64,000 nucleotides of DNA from Phytopythium helicoides (Eukaryota; Oomycota; Peronosporomycetes; Pythiales; Pythiaceae), in NCBI GenBank assembly GCA_024867545.1, contig JANFNE010000032.1:587475-651474 (forward strand), given 5' to 3'. Below, in pieces: positions 9,723 to 20,013 of this stretch; position 1 is the stretch's first letter, and each line of letters begins with the position of its first letter. The notes under the pieces are model-generated. The model was not told the DNA's origin, made no database searches, and saw only the letters and a list, made by a program, of their open reading frames with translations. Position numbers and translations under genes: made by a program.

Positions 9723-12700
9723 ATGTCTCGGCAAGGTCGAATTCGCGCGATGGTCGTTCACACGTGTGTGCTTGCGATAGCAGCGTCAGCCAAGACGTAC
9801 ACGACCAAGTCTAGCATCTTGCCGTGGGTTGACCCTGACACACCTGATGCTGACAAGGAGTACACGACCTCAAGAGGGGAGACTTGGACTCTTACAATGA
9901 GCGATGAGTTCGATACACCAAATCGAAGCTTCGATCCGGGTAGAGACCACATATGGGCTGCATTAGAGATGGCAGATGGCACCAACAACGCTCTCCAGTA
10001 CTACGGCCGGAACATGACAACCACCGTTTGCGACCAAGACAGCACATGCTACTTCCAGATCGAGATCAACATGGACGAGACGAACGTGACTGTCTGGAAC
10101 AACTACATGTCTCCACCAGGGTACCAGGACGTCACGTTCTACTATCGCTCTGGGATGATTCAGTCGTGGAACAAGTTTTGCTTTCAAGGTGGGGCCATCA
10201 AGGTCAAGGCACAGATGCCAGGGGCTGTATCCAACGAGTCAGGGAACCCAGATGTGTCGACAGGGTCTATAACAGCTCGTGCAGCGCACATCGGATTCTA
10301 TCCGACATGGCCTGGTATCTGGCTCATGGGAAACCTTGGACGTGCGCTATTCTCCGGATCGACAAGCCGCATGTGGCCATTCACCTACAATGAGTGCAAT
10401 GAGACTGTGTTTGATCCTCAGAACCAGCGCATTAACACCTTGGTTCCCAACGTCGTATCTTACGACATATCCGCATGGGCTGCGTGCGATAGTATCTGCA
10501 TGACACGCTTGTTTCTCATTAGCATGGAGTGCCTGGAACCCAGCAAGGAATCGACCGTCATGAAGACAGCCAAGGCGACTCAAAGACGCTCCTGAATTCC
10601 TCGGTTGCGTTGAAGGCTTGCCGAGAGCTCATTGGTTGCATCGTGGATGCCAACGCGCAGGTTCGCAAGTCTGCCTCCTCGCTCCGTTCCTCTTTGCAGT
10701 ACAAATGTCGAGTCCTGGCTGCTCACCAGACCGTTGGAAAGCAGAGGGTGCCATCCCTCCTTGTCCATCTTGCTTCACATACACTTTGCATGTAAAAAGG
10801 GAGGGATGCCATGAAAGAGCTAGGACTTCAACTTGCGAGGGCGAGCCATTCGACCCCAAGTTCTTTTCTCCTCAGTTGGCAAGTTTCAAGATGGAGCTCA
10901 AGCGACTGCTGTCCGCGGTCCACGACCCAGGGCCACGCGCTTGAGGATCCACCGCGCGAGAAGACCAAGGCGAAGACACATCCTCTCGTGATCAAGAGCA
11001 GACACGCGTCAGCTGGACCCAGGCGTTCGCGAAATCCAAGCACCTCGCCTCGGCTTCAGCTGCGCGTCCAAGTTCAAGATCTTCACGGAGGCTCAAGTGG
11101 CGGCTCTATCGGACGCTTGCGAAAGCCAAGCTGCGTCTGTCAGCTGCTGCTCGGCCACGCTCGAGAGCTGCGTCGATGGGCGAGTGTCGTGCGCCAGCGA
11201 AAACCAAGCAACGCGCGCGACGATCAGCTTGACGACTTCAGCACGAGAGCGCTGTCGAGGGGGCACGTCTTCGTAACTTCGGTCGACATGCGCGGCCAGC
11301 CAACTTCTTCCCGGACTACAGCGGGGCGTCATTAAGACGTATGCAGTTGAGCAGACTCTAGTCTCTCGCTGCGCGGCGCAGTGTTCCGCACTCGCCGTGA
11401 AAGCTACATTTATCTAGGTATAGTGTAGCTACTGTGGTGTTAGTGCATGCAATAGTAAACCTGGCCATGGCTTGAACCCGAACCAAGGTCGAGGAGCTCC
11501 TGAGATCGATATTCTAGAAGGTGGTGGCACTGCAATCTCATCTTCAATTCAAATTGGTCCTGGTATGCCAGAAGACTTTAGGGTGTTTCAAGACAACACG
11601 ACGGCTTCCAAGTATTGCTTCTACAGCTTCGAATGCACTACAATTGGCGCGAACAACGAAGATGTGCCAACCGAGTACTACATGGAGCAACGAGGCCACA
11701 AGTCGTGGTATCAGGGTCTGCGCTATGGTGCAAATAACTTTTGCGATGTGGATGAGGATCTGATACAGTCATACGAGTCAATTAGTGCATCTCTCAACTC
11801 CGGCATTACCAGAAACGCATGCGCCATGGATTTGTGCCCGGCCTCGTTCGATGTTCACTCTGACCTCGGCTACAAGGATGGTACAACAGAGCGCTGGGGA
11901 ATCAACACTAATGGAACTTGTTTTCCGAAGAGGAATGCGTATCGAGGAATCTTCTTGTGCAATGCGGGCAACATGGCGTCAGAATGTGACCCATCGAGTG
12001 GATCCACAAGCACAGAATCAGAGTTCATGTACCAGATGGATGCCATCTCAGCAAACTGGGAGATCCACATGGGTGCATATCTCGGCTGGGTGGAATACAC
12101 GCTTGAATGGGTCATGGGCAACGAAGGATATATCCGATGGGGTATTGATGGACAAGTAGTCTTTGAGATTCCAGCTCAAGCTCTCACAAACCCACCACAA
12201 GACGAAGCACAATTGAACCCAAGGAAGATTATGATCGAAGAACCCATGTACATCATCTTCAATGTGGCGGTGTCAGCATCTTGGGGATCCATACCGCCAA
12301 ATCCTGGAGAAAATTGTTATGGTGATGGTTCAAGCTCGCAGACCAACGCGATTTGTGACTCATTCCCCATGTACATGAAGATCGACTATATTCGCTTGTA
12401 CCAAGATACGTCATCCGGAACGAATATGACGATCGGGTGTGATCCTTCGACGCACCCAACAGCGCAGTGGATCGAGGACCACATTGAAGAGTACACTGAC
12501 GCTGACAATCTGTTCGAGGAAGTGTCTGGCTTGGCATTTTGCACCAAAAATGATGACTGCACGATTGATTCGTCGGTCATCACTGGAATTTGCACTGGCG
12601 GCCGTTGCGTATGTAGGTCGGCATCATGGAAGGGGCCGCGCTGCACAGTTGCTGTTGGGTCAATTGCGACTGACAGCAGCGACGCCGAGAATGACGACAC

Positions 12701-12941
12701 AAACGAGTCATACGGTCCATCGATGACCATTTCTGTATCCGTTTCTGGCGCCACACTGTTGACAACTTTTGTTATGGTGTGCCGGTCTGTTGGTGCAGCT
12801 CGTGAAAGTGGTCTGGGACCGCGGAAAGGGATTTTCATCATCGGCAGAAGGAAAAAGGGTATCAATGCAGCTCTGGAAGTACATGTTAGGGAAGCGGAGC
12901 TCGACCCATTGCCGGATTGCTACAACACGCACTTCGTTTGA
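9723..12941 (+). pseudogene. KRE6/SKN1-like gene B', second interrupted copy
   Basis: Near-identical copy of gene B with the same insertion at the same codon. The 5' part runs from ATG 9723 to a stop at 10593-10595. The 3' part with the catalytic EIDILE motif resumes at about 11442 and ends at 12941. One amino-acid change is visible in the 5' part (AVSNESGN here, AVSNKSGN in B). The candidate donor/acceptor pair that could splice the insertion out is also preserved. Without splicing, the product would be a secreted fragment lacking the active site. Confidence 0.75.
10435..11440. mobile_element. Second copy of the 1.0-kb insertion, in gene B'
   Basis: Same ACACC...GGTGT ends and same flanking TA as in gene B. 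Compared with 3445-4451 it has several substitutions and one deleted G near 10800. The deletion breaks the long internal frame into 10632-10814 and 10811-11335. It arrived by segmental duplication, not by a second insertion. Confidence 0.5.
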
Positions 12942-13733
12942 GCTCCATCTTCAGGGTATCTTTCGTATGTACATCGTATGAGCCGGACTCGAGACGTTGA
13001 CGAAAGAGAAGGAGCGTTTCCATATGTTTCGAATGGTAAAGTTATGGGTCTGTGAGATCTGCAAGGGTTGTCTTTTGGTTTGCGGATGGTTTTTAGATGG
13101 ATGTCACTAGTGACTGAGCTGCAACGATTTCATATTCAATCGTCGCGGCTTTAGTTCAGCGAGAGCGTGGTATGGCATTTGTAGCGGTCTTCTTCGGCTA
13201 TCGGTCAAACCACAGTTCATCAGCCTCAAGCGTGATGTGGTGGTGCTGACAGAAGGTTTCACAACTGCTCCGAGCTAGGAGACGTATGTTAAATTATTGA
13301 AGAGATCTGTTGTTGGCTCGTGATCCCAGACACGTCGTGCAATCGTGTAGTGGGCCTATTATAAGACTTTGCTGGTATACCGGAAGAAACATGTATCAAG
13401 ATTGGTGTGCAATAAAATGGCAGGGACACTCCAATCAGGATACTTCAGGATAACTGGCGATGCTGTAGTGTAGTACGCAGTTCACTATACGGTTGAATTG
13501 TTGTAGCATGTATACCCTTGCCAAGCTCATTCATAATTTTACTTCATGATGACGGAACTCGAACAGAACTATACGAGCAATCACTGCTCCGACTGGCTCA
13601 GTATTAATCTCGCAGCAAGTCGACTACCGTGACCTAGACAAGTTCTGCGTAAGTCTCAGTTCGCTTTACGCGGTAAGCAGTTCATTTGAACCAACTTCCC
13701 CGTCTCACCTCAGCGCGCGCTTCAAGTCGAACT
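12942..13733. other. Intergenic region between B' and C'
   Basis: Duplicate of 5953-6744. No coding frame is supported. It carries the 5' flank of C', including the repeated initiator-like sequence. Confidence 0.6.
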
Positions 13734-15941
13734 ATGGCAGCGCGTACTCGGCTCTCGCTCATTTTGACAAGTCTTCTCAATCATCTTCTGCTGCTGACTT
13801 CACTCTCCCACGCGTCAACTTTTGCAACGAAGTCGGGTATCTTGCCATGGGTCGATCCAGCAACACCAGACGCGGCGCAGACCTACACAAACTCGCGAGG
13901 AGAAACTTGGACCCTCACCATGAGCGATGAGTTCAACACCGCAGGACGAAGCTTCGAAGCAGGCGAAGACCATATCTGGGTGTCCATTGAGATGCCAGAT
14001 GGCACCAACTCAGCCCTCCAATATTACTCGCACAATATGACCTCGACGGTCTGTGACGACGACGACACGTGCTACTTCCAGATCGAGATCAACATGGATG
14101 AGACGAACGTGACGGTCTGGAACAGCTACATGTCACCTCCGGGGTACCAGGACGTCACGTTCTATTACCGATCGGGAACAGTGCAGTCGTGGAACAAGTT
14201 CTGCTACCAAGGTGGTGCGATTCAAATCAAAACCCAACTTCCTGGAGCAGTTTCCAACGAATCCGGCAATCCAGACGTCTCCACGGGATCTACAAGTGTT
14301 CGCGCAACCAACATTGACTACTATCCAACATGGCCTGGTATCTGGATGATGGGGAACCTTGGACGAGCTTTGTATTCCGGATCAACGGCCCGCATGTGGC
14401 CATTCTCCTACAATGAGTGCAATGAAACAATTTTGGCATCCCAGAACCAGATCATCAGCGCATGTGATGATGATCCTGGCTACGGTATGAACGCGAATCA
14501 AGGACGTGGTGCTCCCGAGATTGATATTATCGAGGGAGGTGGCACAGCTATCTCAACGTCGATGCAAGTTGGACCAGGAATGCCTGAAGACTTCCGAATG
14601 ATTGTGGACACAACGTCCGCGGCTGGATCCTGCTTCTACACTTACACGTGTTCTACGAAGGGTGCAAACAATCAGGATGTTCCGACCGAGTACTACTCCA
14701 GTCTTCGAGGTCACAAGTCGTGGTATCAGGGAATGCGATACGGCGCCAACAACCTCTGTGATGTCGATGATAGTCTTGTCCAGTCATACTCGACCATCGC
14801 GGCGTCACTAGAAACTGGAATCACCGAGAATGCATGCACGATGTCAATTTGCCCAGCTTCTTACGATGTCAATGGGGATCTCGGCTACAAGAATGGCACG
14901 ACTGAGCATTGGGGAGTCAACACAAATGGAACCTGCTTCCCGAAGCAAAACGCATACATGGGAGCATACCTTTGTAGTGCTGGCAACACGGGTTCCGAGT
15001 GCGGAACCACGAGTGGATCAACGAGCGCTGGATCAGAATTCTCCTACCAAATGGACGCCATTTCAGCAAACTGGGAAGTACACATGGCAGCTTATGTAGA
15101 CTGGGTTGTCTACACTGTCGAGTGGGTCATGGGCGATGACGGGTATGTCCGATGGGAAGTAGAGGGCCAACCAGTTTTCGAGATCCCTGCAGAAGCATTG
15201 ACAAACCCTCCACAAGATACCGCGCAGATGAACCCGAAGAAGATCATGATCGAAGAACCCATGTACCTCATCATTAACGTCGCACTCTCCAGCACCTGGG
15301 GATCATCGCCTCCTAATGCTGGTGGCGACTGTTATGGCGATGGCTCCGATTCACAGACGAATGCAATCTGTGACTCGTTCCCCATGTACATGAAGATCGA
15401 CTACATCCGTCTGTACCAGGACACCTCGGACGGGACTTCCATGGCGATCGGATGTGATCCGTCGACGCACCCAACAGCACAGTGGATCGAGGACCACATC
15501 GACGACTACACGGACGCAAACAATCCGGACACAGAAGTATCGGGAAGGGGCTTCTGTACAACAAACGATGATTGTACTATTGATGGGAAGGTGATCACTG
15601 GGACGTGCAGCAGTGGTCGATGCAAGTGCAAGTCATCATCTTGGAAGGGTCCTCGGTGCACGGTGGCCAGCACGTCAACATCCACCGACGGTACCAGCGA
15701 CAGCGAGTACGGGCCACCAATGTATGCATCAATAATTCTCGCGTGCGTGACAGTGGTTACGACCACAGGGTCGATGTACATGTCCATCGTAGCGACGCGA
15801 AAACAGGACGCAGCAGTACGGAAGAATATTTTGACACAGCAGCAGCAGCTCGCACGACCAAGTAAGCACCTCGATGGACTCACTGGGGCGTCGATGGACG
15901 GTGGCAAACCGGACGACAACTACAGCACAAACTTCGTGTAG
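13734..15941 (+). CDS. KRE6/SKN1-like beta-glucan synthesis protein (GH16), copy C'
   Basis: Intact single-exon gene of 735 residues. It matches copy C almost exactly through the EGF-like module (base 15689) and then differs. The Ser/Thr linker is shorter (TSTDGTSDSEYGPP), the membrane span differs (ASIILACVTVVTTTGSMYM), and the tail still ends NYSTNFV. Signal peptide, YPTWPGIWMMGNLGRA and EIDIIE catalytic residues are as in C. The sharp change from identity to moderate similarity suggests that the duplication ended inside a pre-existing C-like gene, by unequal crossing-over or conversion. Predicted wall-glucan role as for the other copies. Confidence 0.9.
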   Translation: MAARTRLSLILTSLLNHLLLLTSLSHASTFATKSGILPWVDPATPDAAQTYTNSRGETWTLTMSDEFNTAGRSFEAGEDHIWVSIEMPDGTNSALQYYSHNMTSTVCDDDDTCYFQIEINMDETNVTVWNSYMSPPGYQDVTFYYRSGTVQSWNKFCYQGGAIQIKTQLPGAVSNESGNPDVSTGSTSVRATNIDYYPTWPGIWMMGNLGRALYSGSTARMWPFSYNECNETILASQNQIISACDDDPGYGMNANQGRGAPEIDIIEGGGTAISTSMQVGPGMPEDFRMIVDTTSAAGSCFYTYTCSTKGANNQDVPTEYYSSLRGHKSWYQGMRYGANNLCDVDDSLVQSYSTIAASLETGITENACTMSICPASYDVNGDLGYKNGTTEHWGVNTNGTCFPKQNAYMGAYLCSAGNTGSECGTTSGSTSAGSEFSYQMDAISANWEVHMAAYVDWVVYTVEWVMGDDGYVRWEVEGQPVFEIPAEALTNPPQDTAQMNPKKIMIEEPMYLIINVALSSTWGSSPPNAGGDCYGDGSDSQTNAICDSFPMYMKIDYIRLYQDTSDGTSMAIGCDPSTHPTAQWIEDHIDDYTDANNPDTEVSGRGFCTTNDDCTIDGKVITGTCSSGRCKCKSSSWKGPRCTVASTSTSTDGTSDSEYGPPMYASIILACVTVVTTTGSMYMSIVATRKQDAAVRKNILTQQQQLARPSKHLDGLTGASMDGGKPDDNYSTNFV

Positions 15942-16556
15942 GAAAACTCAAGCTGACTCGACCAGACGAGCTGTCAGGATCACTGCCGGGTTGTGGATGT
16001 ACCAGTCTCAAATGAAGCAATGCGTGGCAAGGTGTCATAAGTGAATGAAGAGAGCATTCAGCATTCAGGCATACCAAAGAGCGCTTGGGCGGTTGGTACC
16101 TTCCATCGTCCACCATGGGGTGAGATATGCACGCAAATCCAGCACAGCTGGCTGCGGTTTGGTGGCTGCGTCACGCAGTGCATGGTCGATCCCTGTACAT
16201 CACCAGTACACAACCCGCTGTCAGTGCCGAGAGGCTCCTGCATTTCTGCCGAAATTCAGTCTGAAGCATGAGACGGACGGAAAGAGGACCGGATCTTCTG
16301 AAAGCAAGGGCCGCATTCCCGCACACACTCGGTGCCTGCTGTTTTCGAACGGCGTTAAATCGACGGTGGCGGCAGAGTGGCTAGGGGCAAAATTTAGCTG
16401 TTGGACACGAGAGACACTTGTGTGTATATGAGATGCCGAGCAAAGCCTGATGCCCTCTGTGCAGCTGACGCCAGCGAAATGAGAGGGAATTCTCCCAGTA
16501 GAGCCCGCGCGTCAAGCCTAGAGAGTTAGTTGCCAATACGCCGCGCTCGAAGCACA
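15942..16556. other. Intergenic region between C' and D
   Basis: About 615 bp. No supported gene. It contains the promoter and leader of gene D. Confidence 0.6.
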
Positions 16557-18824
16557 ATGAGCCGACGACGAGCGCGTGCAACAGGTGCTGCGATTGCAGT
16601 CTTCGTCCTGTTTGGAGGCATCCAGACATCTCATGGACGGACTTACACGACCAAGTCGGGCATCCTGCCATGGGTCGACCCAGCAACACCTGACGACGCG
16701 CAGAGCTTCACAACCTCGCGGGGTGAGAAGTGGACACTTACCATGAGCGACGAGTTCAATACGGCGAACCGGAGCTTCGAGGCAGGCGATGATCACCTGT
16801 GGGTCTCCATGGAGATGGCGGACGGCACCAACTCGGCTCTCGAGTACTATTCTCACAACATGACATCGACAGTCTGCGACGATGACGGCACGTGCTACTT
16901 CCAGATCGAGACGACAACAGCAAACATCACAGAGACTGTCTGGAATAGCTACATGTCGCCTCCAGGGTATGAAGACGTGTCGTTCTACTACCGATCCGGG
17001 ATGGTTCAGACTTGGAACAAGTTTTGCTTCCAAGGTGGAGCTATCCAAGTCAAAGCACAACTTCCTGGAGCTGTTACCAACGCGTCAGGCAACCCCGACG
17101 TCACCACTGGTTCGCTCACCGTGCGCGCTGCTAACATCGACTACTACCCAACGTGGCCCGGGATTTGGCTGATGGGAAATCTCGGACGAGCGCTGTACTC
17201 TGGATCGACAAGTCGCATGTGGCCGTACTCCTACAATGAGTGCAATGAAACCGTGTTTGACTCGCAGAACCAGCGCATCAGTGCCTGTGATGACAACCCG
17301 GGCCATGGTCTGAATCCAAATCAAGGTCGAGGAGCCCCGGAAATCGATATCCTCGAGGGTGGAGGCACAGCTATCTCGACATCGATGCAGATTGGTCCAG
17401 GCATGCCAGACGACTTCCGAATGCTCACTGACAACACGACTGCCTCGACCTATTGTTTCTACAGTTATGACTGTACAACCGAAGGCGCGAACAATCAGGA
17501 TGTCCCGACCAAGTACTACTGGAATCTTCGCGGGCACAAGTCGTGGTATCAGGGGCTTCGTTATGGTGCCAACAACATCTGCGACGTCGAGACCGACGAC
17601 ATCCAATCGTTTGCAACCATCAACGCGTCTCTAACGAAGGGTATCACAGAAAATGCTTGTACAATGGAGCTTTGTCCCGCATCTTACGACGTGAACAGCG
17701 ATCTCGACTACAAGAACGGCACAACGGAACATTGGGGAATCAACACTAATGGAACCTGCTTCCCGAAGCAAAACGCATACATGGGTGCTTTCTTGTGCAG
17801 CGCTGGTAACACGGCTTCTGAGTGCGGTACCTCGAGTGGATCCACAAGTTCTGGGTCTGAATTCGCCTACCAGATGGACGCTATCTCGGCAAACTGGGAA
17901 GTTCACATGGCGGCGTATCTCGACTGGGTAGTTTACACTGTCGAGTGGGTCATGGGCGACAGCGGCTACATTCGGTGGGAAGTCGAGGGCCAGCCAGTGT
18001 TTGAAATCCCGGCTGAGGCATTGACCAATCCTCCACAGGACACGGCACAGATGAATCCGAAGAAGATCATGGTGGAGGAGCCCATGTACATCATCTTCAA
18101 CGTGGCGCTTTCGTCGACCTGGGGTTCGTCGCCGCCTAATGCAGGAGAGGACTGTTACGGCGACGGATCGAGCTCTGAATCCAATGCTATCTGCGATTCG
18201 TTCCCCATGCACATGAAGATCGACTACATTCGCCTCTACCAAGACACTTCTTCCGGAACCGATATGGCTATCGGTTGCGATCCGTCAACACACCCCACTG
18301 CACAATGGATTGAAGACCACATCGACTCGTATACGGACTCGGACAACCCGCACACAGCCGTTTCTGGTATGGCATTTTGCAATACGAGTGATGACTGCAC
18401 TATTGACGCGACGGTCATCACCGGAACCTGTGTCAGCAACCGCTGTCAGTGCGAGTCTTCGTCCTGGAGCGGCCCTCGATGCACACAGAGCTCCATCACC
18501 GGCTCAAACGAGTACGGGCCGCCATTGTACGCTGCTGGAATTGTTGCAGGTCTGGGACTCGTGGCTCTCGGCTACTCAGTTTTCGCACTTCTGGCCGGAT
18601 GGAGGCGTCGCCAAGCCCAATTCCAGAAGAAAGTGGACGACGACCAACTCAACTTCCAGCGGATGGAGAAGAGCACAAGCGTTGCAAGTATTGCAATCGA
18701 GTCTAGTCGAGACGATGTAGCTACCGGGAAGGTCATGCTGGACCGCAAGGCCAGCATGTCTTCCATCCCCTCAGCTCGCGGCGCCAAGTCGCTCGCCGAC
18801 AGCTATAGCACCAATTTCGTGTGA
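16557..18824 (+). CDS. KRE6/SKN1-like beta-glucan synthesis protein (GH16), copy D
   Basis: Intact, 755 residues, single exon. The ATG at 16557 (MSRRRARATGAAIAVFVLFGG) opens a signal peptide and aligns with the start of gene B; further upstream the frame begins only at a TTG. YPTWPGIWLMGNLGRA and the catalytic EIDILE (about residues 262-267) are present. The EGF-like module and membrane span (about 655-680) are followed by the longest cytosolic tail of the set, about 75 residues, Ser/Lys-rich, ending DSYSTNFV. This is the most diverged intact copy and lies outside the 6.1-kb duplication. Inferred function: beta-1,3/1,6-glucan assembly or remodelling. Confidence 0.9.
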   Translation: MSRRRARATGAAIAVFVLFGGIQTSHGRTYTTKSGILPWVDPATPDDAQSFTTSRGEKWTLTMSDEFNTANRSFEAGDDHLWVSMEMADGTNSALEYYSHNMTSTVCDDDGTCYFQIETTTANITETVWNSYMSPPGYEDVSFYYRSGMVQTWNKFCFQGGAIQVKAQLPGAVTNASGNPDVTTGSLTVRAANIDYYPTWPGIWLMGNLGRALYSGSTSRMWPYSYNECNETVFDSQNQRISACDDNPGHGLNPNQGRGAPEIDILEGGGTAISTSMQIGPGMPDDFRMLTDNTTASTYCFYSYDCTTEGANNQDVPTKYYWNLRGHKSWYQGLRYGANNICDVETDDIQSFATINASLTKGITENACTMELCPASYDVNSDLDYKNGTTEHWGINTNGTCFPKQNAYMGAFLCSAGNTASECGTSSGSTSSGSEFAYQMDAISANWEVHMAAYLDWVVYTVEWVMGDSGYIRWEVEGQPVFEIPAEALTNPPQDTAQMNPKKIMVEEPMYIIFNVALSSTWGSSPPNAGEDCYGDGSSSESNAICDSFPMHMKIDYIRLYQDTSSGTDMAIGCDPSTHPTAQWIEDHIDSYTDSDNPHTAVSGMAFCNTSDDCTIDATVITGTCVSNRCQCESSSWSGPRCTQSSITGSNEYGPPLYAAGIVAGLGLVALGYSVFALLAGWRRRQAQFQKKVDDDQLNFQRMEKSTSVASIAIESSRDDVATGKVMLDRKASMSSIPSARGAKSLADSYSTNFV

Positions 18825-18966
18825 TCAGTACTCCTAATCTAAAAGAATACGTATACTATTGGTCGAATATTAGGGTTCTGATGCTTCATTGGTCAGTTTG
18901 AAGTGATGCGCAAAGCTTAGAGTCCAAATATCCCCAAAGGAGAAAAAAAGTTTGCTGTTGGCGAAA

Positions 18967-19993
18967 ATGCTGCGCCGGAGGTTCGCCAAGCGCAAGCGCG
19001 AGGCTGAGGCGGCCGCCGGGGACGCCGACGAGGAGTGGGAGGCGCAGGCCGCGGCCGTAGACGACACGCTGACGTCGGTGCAGCTACTGGTGGAGCGCCA
19101 CGCGCAGGCGTTCGACCAGATTCGCGTGGCTCCGCTGGCGCTATGGCATCAATTGTAGGCGACAGAGGAAGGAATTTTGGCTTTTAGGCGCTACAGATGG
19201 GCTCATGGTGGTGGATTTGCCTGTTTGTGTGCTAAAGATACTCGGTCTTCCCCAACAAAACCTTTGTGGACCAGAATGTGAGGAAGTTTTCGATTCGTGT
19301 GGGTATCTTGATGAGGCTGATTGACGCTGTGTTGGACTTGCAGGTGAGCCGACTGCGCAGTAATGGGCAGCTCGTGACGTTCCCGGTCTCACCAGGCTCG
19401 AGCGACACAGCTGTGATGACCATGGGTGGGTTCTTGAAAGTGGTGGACGAGTGGATTCGAGTATTCAGAGTCCAAGACTCCAGCGAAGACGCTGGCATTT
19501 CTGACAAAGTCGAAGCCTTGGAGGCGTTTCGAGGCGCCATCCCAACGCTTTGCAAGCTTCCTACTATCTCAATGGATGCACTTATCGACTCACTCGATAG
19601 TACCAACGACACTGATGCAGTCCGACAGCGTGTGAGGTAGGCTGTCGTTCGAGAGTGCTTACCATCGCTTCGTGCTAAGTTCTCATTGATGAAAGGCGCA
19701 TCCAGCATCTCGGATTTTTGCTGCCTACGGCGCGTCTGGGAGACGAGACCTTTCATTTCACTGTACCTGGTGTTGGAAAGATTGCATCTGCGTTGAAGAA
19801 GACACGATCGACTATCCTTGGCGTGTTGAAGCGCACGAGGTACAAGGAGGTGCAGGAAGCTCAATTAAAGCAGCTGAAGCTCAAGCACTCGCCATTCACA
19901 ATGGAGTTCCATCTCACCGATATGGAGGGTCTGAGGCTCATTCGGCGCACGAAAGTGACTTCAGGCACGCTGGTAACTCTACAAGATGACTAG
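18967..19993 (+). CDS. STK19: STK19 (winged-helix protein) homologue
   Basis: Four exons: 18967-19154, 19238-19277, 19344-19631, 19706-19993, giving about 267 residues. An alternative third intron at 19637-19695 adds five residues. The joined segment ALWHQLYSVFPNKTFVDQN aligns with VLRSQVYSLVPDRTVADRQ of human STK19. The C-terminal part (FTVPGVGKI...; RTRYKEVQE; FHLTDMEGLRLI; TSGTLVTL) follows the human C-terminus closely. Human STK19 is a DNA-binding winged-helix protein linked to transcription-coupled repair; its former kinase label is doubtful and no kinase motifs are visible here. The basic N-terminus (MLRRRFAKRKRE) suits nuclear import. The gene ends only 20 bp before the convergent PUS gene. 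Confidence 0.85.
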
Positions 19994-20013
19994 CAATGTC
20001 TCTATTCGGCTTT

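Larger units (their letters stand above)
9557..15689 (+). repeat. 6.1-kb segmental tandem duplication, right copy
   Basis: Second copy of 2567-8700, containing interrupted gene B' and nearly all of C'. The near-perfect identity extends through intergenic DNA and through the inserted element. The duplication is therefore recent, or recently homogenised, and younger than the insertion. Confidence 0.93.
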
